Of a stretch of 7,713 bases of DNA, positions 1 through 5,409 are shown in pieces. Made by a program: the position numbers and the translations under genes. The notes under the pieces were generated by a model that was not told the origin of the DNA, made no database searches, and worked only from the letters and a program-made list of their open reading frames with translations. The stretch comes from Thioploca sp. (GTDB lineage: Bacteria > Pseudomonadota > Gammaproteobacteria > Beggiatoales > Beggiatoaceae): positions 1 to 7,713 of the forward strand of contig DRQV01000253.1 of assembly GCA_011371325.1 (NCBI GenBank), in the 5' to 3' direction. Within the stretch, counting starts at the first letter, position 1. Each line of letters starts with the position of its first letter.

Positions 1-120
1 AATTAGGCTATTTAGAATTAGATAAGTAATATTCATTGGTAAATTAACTGTTGGAGTATCATTATTAATATTTGCTAGGTTTTATTAATATAAACAAGTC
101 AAATAAACTAGAAGAATATT

Positions 121-1176
121 ATGTCTGGAAATACATTTGGAAAAAATTTTACAGTAACTACATTTGGAGAGAGTCATGGGCCAGCTATTGGTGGGATTGT
201 GGATGGCTGTCCTCCAGGATTATTTTTAACTCCAGAAGACTTACAAGTTGACTTAGATCGCCGTAAACCTGGAACTTCTCGTCATACAACTCAACGACGT
301 GAAGATGATAAAGTAGAAATTTTATCGGGAGTATTTGAAGGTAAAACTACTGGTTGTCCAATTGGATTATTGATTGCAAATACTGATTACCGTTCTAAAG
401 ATTACAGTGTTATTAAAGACCAATTTCGGCCTGGCCATGCTGATTATACTTATTACAAAAAATATGGTATTCGTGACTATCGCGGTGGTGGCAGGTCTTC
501 TGCTCGAGAAACTGCTGTTAGAGTTGCTGCTGGTGGAATTGCTAAAAAATACCTCCAAGATCAATATGGTATAAAAATACGAGGTTACTTATCTCAGTTA
601 GGTCCATTAAAAATAAATAATTTTGACTGGCAAGAGATTAATAATAATGCTTTTTTTTGTCCAGACATTAAGTTAATTCCTGAATTAGAAAATTATATGG
701 ACAACCTACGAAAAATAGGGAACTCTATTGGTGCTAGGATAAATATTATCGCTAATAACATGCCTGTTGGTTTAGGAGAACCTATTTTTGATCGGCTAGA
801 TGCAGAAATTGCTCATGCGATGATGAGTATAAATGCGGTAAAAGGAATTGAAATTGGAGATGGGTTTGCTTGTGTCGAACAAAAAGGTACTGAACATAGA
901 GATGAAATGACTCCACAAGGTTTTACCAGTAATCATGCTGGTGGGATTTTAGGTGGGATTTCTTCCGGCCAAGATATTGTTGTTAGCATAGCTTTAAAAC
1001 CAACTTCAAGTTTGCGTTTACCGGGTAATAGCATTGATATTAATAACCAATCTACAAAAGTTATCACTACTGGTCGTCATGATCCTTGCGTTGGCATTCG
1101 GGCTACTCCAATAGCAGAAGCAATGTTAGCTCTAGTGCTAATGGATCATACCTTGCGTAACAAAGCTCAAATATAA
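121..1176 (+). CDS. aroC: Chorismate synthase
   Basis: It catalyses the last shikimate-pathway step, converting 5-enolpyruvylshikimate 3-phosphate to chorismate with reduced FMN in the cytoplasm; chorismate feeds aromatic amino acids, folate and quinones. The 351-residue protein is full length for the short bacterial form. Visible family signatures are TTFGESHGPAIGG near residues 13-25 with the invariant His19, RPGHADYTY with His106, GGGRSSARETAVRVAAGG near 122-139 and GRHDPCVGIRATP near 318-330. It reads closely like gammaproteobacterial AroC from its first residues, which supports the ATG at 121. A weak AGAAG lies at 110-114, six bases before the start. No upstream partner is visible in bases 1-120, and I found no convincing promoter or terminator for it. 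Function is nearly certain. Confidence 0.98.
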   Translation: MSGNTFGKNFTVTTFGESHGPAIGGIVDGCPPGLFLTPEDLQVDLDRRKPGTSRHTTQRREDDKVEILSGVFEGKTTGCPIGLLIANTDYRSKDYSVIKDQFRPGHADYTYYKKYGIRDYRGGGRSSARETAVRVAAGGIAKKYLQDQYGIKIRGYLSQLGPLKINNFDWQEINNNAFFCPDIKLIPELENYMDNLRKIGNSIGARINIIANNMPVGLGEPIFDRLDAEIAHAMMSINAVKGIEIGDGFACVEQKGTEHRDEMTPQGFTSNHAGGILGGISSGQDIVVSIALKPTSSLRLPGNSIDINNQSTKVITTGRHDPCVGIRATPIAEAMLALVLMDHTLRNKAQI

Positions 1177-1283
1177 TTAAAATTCCTCTCTATAATTTCT
1201 ACTGTAATTTTTGAGAATATCGTAGAATTGCATAGCTAAAAACTTACTATTAAAATATTAAGATCATATTGAATCTAGTAAAA

Positions 1284-1351
1284 TAAGAAAGTAATTAAAA
1301 ATTATTCAAGTTAAATTAAAAAAAATATTGCCAACTGTTTAAGAAAGTAAT
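1284..1351 (+). repeat. Pair of identical 12-base direct repeats upstream of the octaheme gene
   Basis: TAAGAAAGTAAT occurs at 1284-1295 and again at 1340-1351, start-to-start distance 56 bases. The second copy overlaps the spacer and first base of the -10 in the promoter candidate at 1328-1356. It could be a regulator binding pair, or chance in AT-rich DNA; the sequence alone does not decide. Confidence 0.35.
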
Positions 1352-1356
1352 AAAGT
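1328..1356 (+). promoter_or_regulatory. Candidate sigma-70 promoter for the octaheme cytochrome gene
   Basis: TTGCCA at 1328-1333 (five of six to the -35 consensus) is followed after exactly 17 bases by TAAAGT at 1351-1356 (four of six to the -10). Transcription would start about 40 bases before the ATG at 1405. The gene lies 228 bases from aroC, so its own promoter is expected. The -10 is mediocre, so the exact site is uncertain. Confidence 0.4.
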
Positions 1357-1382
1357 ATACGGATTAATATGTTTTTATTTTT

Positions 1383-1418
1383 GATCACCTAGGAGGTTTT
1401 CACCATGCTAAGATGGTG
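1383..1418 (+). promoter_or_regulatory. Strong Shine-Dalgarno with start-codon hairpin in the octaheme leader
   Basis: AGGAGG at 1391-1396 is a perfect Shine-Dalgarno eight bases before the ATG at 1405, far stronger than any other in this window. The start codon sits in a perfect 6-bp stem: CACCAT at 1401-1406 pairs with ATGGTG at 1413-1418 around a six-base loop. Just upstream, GATCACCT at 1383-1390 equals part of the conserved 3' end of 16S rRNA, and its ACCT could pair with AGGT at 1394-1397 across a three-base loop. Either pairing would limit ribosome access. That this controls translation is inference. Confidence 0.45.
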
Positions 1419-2826
1419 TTTAGTTTTAAATATATTGTTGAGTAATATGGTTTTTGCATATGGTAATAGTGCTACAACAAATGCACAAATAACCAATGAT
1501 AAATGTATCAAATGTCATAATTCTGCTACCCCAGGAATTGTTAAGCAATATCTTGATAGCCCAATGACTCAATTGATCAAAAAACCAGTTTTATGTGTTG
1601 ATTGTCATAGTTTTAAGCATCAAACTGCTGATGATGTTGAAGAAGCTATATTACCTACTGCTGATAGTTGTGCCGAAAAATGCCATAATGACCAATTAGT
1701 TCAAATGCGTGAAGGGAAACATAATTTAGCTTGGTTTGGGATGAAATCTCAAGTTGCTTATCACGGTCAACCATCTCCAATCACTGGTGAAGGTTATCGA
1801 GGTTGCTCTGGTTGTCATAAAATTGGCCAAAAAGGTTTGATGGGAATTCACCAAGGTTATCCAAATGAGCTTGAGAGTGATGGTGGTCAGGAAATTTCTG
1901 AATATCGTTATGGCAATGCCCAGTGTGATGCCTGTCATACTCGCCATAGCTTTAAAAAGTCTGAAGCTCAAGATCCCAGAACTTGTTCTAATTGCCATAT
2001 GGGATTTGATCATCCACAATGGGAAATGTACATGTCGTCTAAACATGGAATTATTTGGGATATTGAAAAAAATGATAATGTTGATGGACGCACTCCGACT
2101 TGCCAACAATGTCATATGGCAAAAGGTAATCATTCGGTGAGGACTTCTTGGGGATTTTTAGGACTGCGAATTCCAACCAAGAAAAATGTATTAGAATTGA
2201 TTAAATCAGCTCCTAATTTAGAAGAAGCTTTAACTAGTTTAGCGAAATACTTGCCAAATGGTAATTATACAGGTGTAGATGATGATCCAGAATGGGTATT
2301 AGATCGGGCTATAATTTTACAAGCTGCTGGAATTTTAGATGCTAATTTACAACCTACAGAACGGTTTATTGAAATTGTAGTGCAAGGAGAAGCTGCCAAT
2401 AGTCCAAGTAGATTTAATGAAATGCGAGCAGAAATGAAAGCAATTTGTAATGATTGCCATGCAAAAGATTTTGTAACTGGTCATTTTAATGCGTCAGATA
2501 ATATTATAAAATCTGCTGATCATGAGTTTGCTAAAGCGATTAAAGCGGTGCAAGATTTATATAAAGATGGAATTTTACAAAAACCTGAAGATTGGAAATA
2601 TGCCCCAGATTTATTACAATATTATGATGCTAAAACTAAAGTTGAGCAAGAATTATACTTAATCATGCTGGAATATCGGCAACGAGCTTTCCAAGGTGCA
2701 TTTCATGTTAGTAATGATTACATGCACTGGTATGGCTGGGCTCCAATGAAAGCTTCAATAAATATTATTTTACAAGAAGCTAAAAATATGCGAGAAGCTG
2801 CTAAGACTGTTAAAATTTTGAAATAA
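1405..2826 (+). CDS. hao: Octaheme cytochrome c, hydroxylamine oxidoreductase (HAO) family
   Basis: This is a secreted multihaem c-type cytochrome of the HAO family, which oxidises hydroxylamine or hydrazine or, in some lineages, reduces nitrite. The 473-residue protein starts with a signal peptide (Arg3, hydrophobic 4-16, likely cleavage after VFA at 16-18). Eight haem sites are visible: CXXCH at residues 34, 64, 134, 174, 194, 233 and 348, plus a CX3CH (CAEKCH) at 89-94. GKHNLAW at 104-110, FDHPQ at 201-205 and SKHGI at 212-216 are HAO-like signatures. The C-terminal part after residue 352 is helical-looking and haem-free, with DYMHWYGWAP at 438-447. It is shorter than nitrifier HAO and has no C-terminal anchor. 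No haoB, cytochrome c554 or quinone-reductase gene is adjacent. Family is firm; the direction of the reaction in the cell is not. Similar octahaem proteins are known in orange Beggiatoa-type sulfur bacteria. Confidence 0.93.
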   Translation: MLRWCLVLNILLSNMVFAYGNSATTNAQITNDKCIKCHNSATPGIVKQYLDSPMTQLIKKPVLCVDCHSFKHQTADDVEEAILPTADSCAEKCHNDQLVQMREGKHNLAWFGMKSQVAYHGQPSPITGEGYRGCSGCHKIGQKGLMGIHQGYPNELESDGGQEISEYRYGNAQCDACHTRHSFKKSEAQDPRTCSNCHMGFDHPQWEMYMSSKHGIIWDIEKNDNVDGRTPTCQQCHMAKGNHSVRTSWGFLGLRIPTKKNVLELIKSAPNLEEALTSLAKYLPNGNYTGVDDDPEWVLDRAIILQAAGILDANLQPTERFIEIVVQGEAANSPSRFNEMRAEMKAICNDCHAKDFVTGHFNASDNIIKSADHEFAKAIKAVQDLYKDGILQKPEDWKYAPDLLQYYDAKTKVEQELYLIMLEYRQRAFQGAFHVSNDYMHWYGWAPMKASINIILQEAKNMREAAKTVKILK

Positions 2827-2840
2827 AATTTACGATGGGG

Positions 2841-2870
2841 ATGGGATTTTGCCTGTTCCCATAGATATTT
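2841..2870 (+). terminator. Possible weak terminator of the octaheme gene
   Basis: ATGGGA at 2841-2846 pairs perfectly with TCCCAT at 2857-2862 around a ten-base loop, starting 15 bases after the cytochrome stop codon. Only a short TTTT (2867-2870) follows, after four unpaired bases, so it is not a textbook intrinsic terminator. Its position is its main support. Confidence 0.35.
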
Positions 2871-2898
2871 TACCAGTAATTTATAGTTCAAGCCTACC

Positions 2899-2941
2899 GG
2901 TTAATCAGTTCATCCTTTTGAACAGGATTAAGACAGGATTA
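2899..2941. repeat. Tandem ACAGGATTA repeat with inverted flank
   Basis: ACAGGATTA occurs at 2922-2930 and 2933-2941, an 11-base period. Upstream, GTTCA at 2908-2912 pairs with TGAAC at 2919-2923, and ATCCT at 2912-2916 pairs with AGGAT at 2924-2928, giving alternative small hairpins. A degenerate copy of the first half (GGTTAATCAGTTCATC at 2899-2914) lies at 2988-3003. Short GGATTA/TTCATCC repeats of this look are dispersed between genes in several bacterial genomes; membership in such a family is inference. Confidence 0.5.
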
Positions 2942-2987
2942 TCTAAAATAGTTTAATTTATCTTAAAATTCATTTAAAGATTTTAAT

Positions 2988-3009
2988 GATTAATCGGGTT
3001 CATCTTTTC
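2988..3009. repeat. Degenerate second copy of the GTTAATC..TTCATC repeat
   Basis: GATTAATCGGGTTCATC at 2988-3004 matches GGTTAATCAGTTCATC at 2899-2914 with two differences and one extra base, and both are followed by a T-rich run. The AGGATTA part of the first copy is missing. This indicates an old duplication or two members of one dispersed repeat. Confidence 0.35.
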
Positions 3010-3026
3010 AAAATTAGTACTACTAA

Positions 3027-3131
3027 CTAAAATTTGCGAACCCTTGTAAAAGCTGTTTTGCTATTACGATGTCTTTCTTTAAATTCATCTTCTTGTATCA
3101 ATTCTTGACTTGTTTCTATTGACTTTATATA
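3027..3131 (-). pseudogene. N-terminal fragment of an IS4-like transposase
   Basis: Read on the minus strand from 3131 down to the stop at 3027-3029, the frame gives 34 residues, including SIETSQELIQ and then DEFKERHRNSKTAFTRVRK. This resembles the start of IS4-type transposases, where a charged HR..KTAFTR.RK segment precedes a hydrophobic helix. That helix is absent: the frame ends two residues after RVRK. An in-frame stop (TAG at 3132-3134) lies directly upstream, and the nearby ATG at 3139-3141 is in another frame. The fragment is therefore broken at both ends and cannot make a transposase. The family call rests on my recognition of the motif only. Confidence 0.45.
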
Positions 3132-3133
3132 CT
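3105..3133 (+). promoter_or_regulatory. Promoter-like site facing the relic zone
   Basis: TTGACT at 3105-3110 and TATACT at 3128-3133 each match the sigma-70 hexamers at five of six positions, with an exact 17-base spacer. It points rightward, antisense to the relics and towards the 3' end of the kinase gene. No + strand gene lies downstream, and it overlaps the transposase fragment, so it may be chance or drive antisense RNA. Confidence 0.25.
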
Positions 3134-3200
3134 AATAACATATTTATATCCTTCATTTTTTCTTTGTATCTCTATACCACTTCTTTTCCCTTAACTTAAT

Positions 3201-3218
3201 AGCATTGAAATAAATGCT
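3201..3218. repeat. Small perfect hairpin next to the transposase relic
   Basis: AGCATT at 3201-3206 pairs with AATGCT at 3213-3218 around a six-base loop. It lies about 70 bases upstream of the transposase fragment (minus-strand sense) and 18 bases from the end of the relic frame that stops at 3236. It could mark the old end of the insertion sequence; no matching right end or target duplication was found. Confidence 0.3.
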
Positions 3219-3235
3219 TGGCTTAAACTAGGAGA

Positions 3236-3424
3236 TCAAAATTTAAAAATATCTTCAAGCATTCTCTCAACTTTATCAGAAAATATATCTCTGGCAGTTT
3301 TAATAGGATTATCCTCTTTATCATCATTTGTGAAGGAATCATTTTCATTCAATAACTCATTCATCTCTTTATCTAATATTGTTCCCAAAGTTATAGCACC
3401 AGCTTCCAAAAAATTCTTGACGGT
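3236..3424 (-). pseudogene. Unrecognised short open frame, probably a gene remnant
   Basis: A minus-strand frame runs from 3424 to a TGA at 3236-3238, about 62 codons. It includes VKNFLEAGAITLGTILDKE and ends DKVERMLEDIFKF. Composition is acidic and helix-prone, protein-like rather than random. An in-frame stop (TGA at 3425-3427) precedes it and there is no start with a good ribosome site; an internal ATG (MNELLNE) could give a 42-residue product. It overlaps the end of the NTPase-like relic in another frame, so it may be the same gene after a frameshift or a different one. I do not recognise the family. Confidence 0.35.
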
Positions 3425-3693
3425 TCAAGTTTTCACGATATAACAAGGTTTCAAAACGATCAATTAGTAAAACCAAACATACATTATTTTTTTTCAACTG
3501 TGTCATTAAACTATCAAGATAACGATTTTTAAATTCATTTTTTTTACATTTTTCGTAAACTTTGAGTATAAGTTAATTTGTGGGTTAGTATTATAAATTT
3601 TGCAGGGCGTGTAACTGGCCTCATAAATTTATCTCGTAGTTCCTGTTATTATTTTAATATAAATTTTTTTAGCTTTCTATCTGATAACTCGCC
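3372..3693 (-). pseudogene. Frameshifted relic with an NTPase-like Walker B segment
   Basis: Two minus-strand frames join into one protein-like stretch. The first, 3547-3693, has two adjacent stops at 3646-3651 and includes RDKFMRPVTRPAKFIILTHK. The second, 3372-3572, includes NRYLDSLMTQLKK, then VCLVLLIDRFETLLY and NRQEFFG. The hydrophobic run ending in LLID, followed by RFETLL and later EFFG, resembles the Walker B region (LLLDEFE) of STAND/AAA-type ATPases common in filamentous sulfur bacteria and cyanobacteria. The glutamate expected after Asp is Arg here, and no Walker A is present. It is a fragment without function as it stands. The family is a tentative reading. Confidence 0.35.
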
Positions 3694-3699
3694 CTAAAA

Positions 3700-4878
3700 T
3701 CATTTATGAACTAATCGCAATGGTATTTTAAACCAAAACGTACTTCCCTCATTTGGTTTACTGATAACTCCAATTTTACCTCCCATAGCTTCAGTAAACA
3801 TTTTAGCCACTGCTAATCCCATACCCATGCCTTCATGACGACGGGTTGATGAACCATCAATTTGATAAAAGGTATCAAACAAATTAGCTTCTTCGGCAAT
3901 CCCAATCCCAGTATCAATTACTTTAAATTCTATCCACTCTATATTTTCAAAATGCTCCACAAATTTAACTTGGATAATAATACTGCCTTGTTCAGTAAAT
4001 TTAATTGCATTATCAACTAATTTAACTAAAATTTTATGAATAGCTTCTTTGTCACCATAAAAAGCAACATATAATTCCGGGTCAATTATAGCCTCAATTA
4101 CTAGCTGTTTATTTTTAATACTCTTAGTAAAATATTGTAAAATATTATCTATAATTTCATGTAAAAAAAATTCCGATGATGATGATTTTAGTTCACCTTT
4201 AAACTGTTGAGCAAAACTTAGCATATTAGTAAGAATATCAGTCAATTTCTTACTTGCGTTCATAATTGCTGTGGCATAAGACTTTTGTTCTTCAGTCAAT
4301 TCAGTATCTTCCAATAACATTTCTGACATACCTAACACAATATTCATTGGAGTCAAAAATTCATGGCTAACATTGCGTAAAAACTCGGTTTTTAAAATTG
4401 ATGCTTGTTCAGCTTTATCGTAAGATAATTGTAAGGCTTCAAATAATAGTTTTATTTTTTCCGTTTTATTAGCTACTTCTTCTTCCAAATGTTGACGTAA
4501 ATTAGCTAATTCAATATGAGTTTGCACTCTTGCCAATAGTTCTTCCCTTTGAAATGGTTTGCTGATATAATCCACTCCACCAGCTTGCAAAGCTCGAACT
4601 TTATTTTCAGTATCGCCAAGAGCAGATAGAAATAATACTGGAATTTTGTTTAGAATTTGATCTCTTTTCATATGTCTACAAGTTTCATAACCATCCCAAC
4701 CACCCATTATAATATCTAATAAAATTATATCTGGTGGATTTTGTTTGGCTAATACTAAACCTTGTTCACCACTGTTGGCTAACATGACTTGAAAGTTATT
4801 CTTTTCTAACATGTTGTACAACAATGTTAAATTAACAGAGCTATCATCAATTATTAAAACTACTGGCTTATCTTTCAT
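3700..4878 (-). CDS. Response-regulator/histidine kinase hybrid (REC-HisKA-HATPase)
   Basis: This is a soluble phosphorelay sensor of 392 residues with no membrane segment. An N-terminal receiver (about 1-120) has the acidic pair Asp11-Asp12, phospho-acceptor Asp55 in ILLDIIMGG, Ser85 and Lys107 before Pro-Phe. A helical linker (about 121-160) leads to a HisKA domain with phospho-accepting His172 in FLRNVSHEFLTPMN, then a HATPase domain with N-box LVDNAIKFT (Asn290), G1 DTGIGI at 322-327 and G2 GMGMGL near 350-354. All catalytic residues are present. A receiver in front of the kinase means it is probably switched by another kinase rather than by a ligand. Its ATG (4876-4878) is one base from the dut stop, so the two genes are probably translationally coupled. 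No DNA-binding output or cognate regulator is in the window; signal and target are unknown. Confidence 0.93.
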   Translation of the reverse strand: MKDKPVVLIIDDSSVNLTLLYNMLEKNNFQVMLANSGEQGLVLAKQNPPDIILLDIIMGGWDGYETCRHMKRDQILNKIPVLFLSALGDTENKVRALQAGGVDYISKPFQREELLARVQTHIELANLRQHLEEEVANKTEKIKLLFEALQLSYDKAEQASILKTEFLRNVSHEFLTPMNIVLGMSEMLLEDTELTEEQKSYATAIMNASKKLTDILTNMLSFAQQFKGELKSSSSEFFLHEIIDNILQYFTKSIKNKQLVIEAIIDPELYVAFYGDKEAIHKILVKLVDNAIKFTEQGSIIIQVKFVEHFENIEWIEFKVIDTGIGIAEEANLFDTFYQIDGSSTRRHEGMGMGLAVAKMFTEAMGGKIGVISKPNEGSTFWFKIPLRLVHK

Positions 4879-4879
4879 T

Positions 4880-5329
4880 TTAACTCAATCCAGTTGAACC
4901 AAAACCATCACGACCATTGTCTTCTAATTTATCTACCCATTTAAAATTAGCCTGTATAATCGGTACGAATATCATCTGACAAATACGTTCACCCGGATTA
5001 ATTGTAAATGAATTCTCACTTCGATTCCAAATTGCTATTTTAATTTCTTTTCTGTAATCAGAATCTATTAAACCAACTAAATTACCTAGTACGATACCAT
5101 GCTTTAATCCAAGACCAGAACGAGGTAACAACATTGCGGCAATATTAGGATTATGAATATTAATAGCTATACCACTTCCAATAAGTTTGGTCATATTGGC
5201 TTCAATCGTTATGGCAGAGTTAATACAAGCTCGTAAATCGATACCTGCTGAACCATTAGTTGAATATGATGGCTTAGGAATTTTATTGCCAATCAAAGGA
5301 TTAATTATAGTTGCTTCTATATTTTCCAT
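4880..5329 (-). CDS. dut: Deoxyuridine 5'-triphosphate nucleotidohydrolase (dUTPase)
   Basis: It hydrolyses dUTP to dUMP and pyrophosphate, keeping uracil out of DNA and supplying dUMP for thymidylate synthesis; the family enzyme is a cytoplasmic homotrimer. From the ATG at 5327-5329 the protein is 149 residues, close to E. coli Dut. All five motifs are visible: SAGIDLRA at 27-34, PRSGLG at 69-74, GNLVGLIDSDY at 82-92 with catalytic Asp89 and Tyr92, GERICQMIF at 113-121, and GRDGFGSTG at 139-147. The frame stays open to a TTG at 5366-5368, but those 13 extra residues are not family-like, so I chose the internal ATG; neither start has a strong ribosome site. It lies 80 bases after the coiled-coil membrane gene and one base before the kinase gene. 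Confidence 0.97.
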   Translation of the reverse strand: MENIEATIINPLIGNKIPKPSYSTNGSAGIDLRACINSAITIEANMTKLIGSGIAINIHNPNIAAMLLPRSGLGLKHGIVLGNLVGLIDSDYRKEIKIAIWNRSENSFTINPGERICQMIFVPIIQANFKWVDKLEDNGRDGFGSTGLS

Positions 5330-5409
5330 ATCTAAACTATTTAGTAACTTTAATGTGTGGCCTAACAATAATTCTAAAATATTTTATCTATCATTAGGGA
5401 TAGTTAATT

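Larger units (their letters stand above)
2827..3699. other. Gene-poor region with relics between convergent transcription units
   Basis: This 873-base stretch separates the octaheme gene from the oppositely oriented kinase gene and has no intact gene on either strand. It holds a weak hairpin just after the cytochrome stop, ACAGGATTA-type repeats at 2899-2941 with a degenerate partial copy at 2988-3009, and minus-strand relics in several frames from 3027 to 3693. Stops and frame changes are frequent, as expected for decayed DNA. It looks like a place where mobile or accessory genes inserted and decayed. Confidence 0.6.

Noticed and set aside
367..574. Overlapping open frames on both strands inside aroC (65 and 66 codons)
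   Set aside because: They lie wholly within the well-supported aroC frame and have low-complexity, non-family-like translations.
1197..1227. TTCTAC/GTAGAA inverted repeat after aroC as a terminator
   Set aside because: The stem is only 6 bp with a 19-base loop and no T-run follows.
1726..2140. Open frames of 135 (minus) and 91 (plus) codons inside the octaheme gene
   Set aside because: They are shadows of the haem-motif-bearing frame; no motif or ribosome site supports them.
5330..5368. N-terminal extension of dut from a TTG
   Set aside because: The 13 extra residues are not family-like and the internal ATG gives the usual length.
5388..5403. CTATC/GATAG hairpin between the membrane gene and dut
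   Set aside because: A 5-bp AT-rich stem without a U-run in the transcribed direction is too weak to call a terminator or attenuator.
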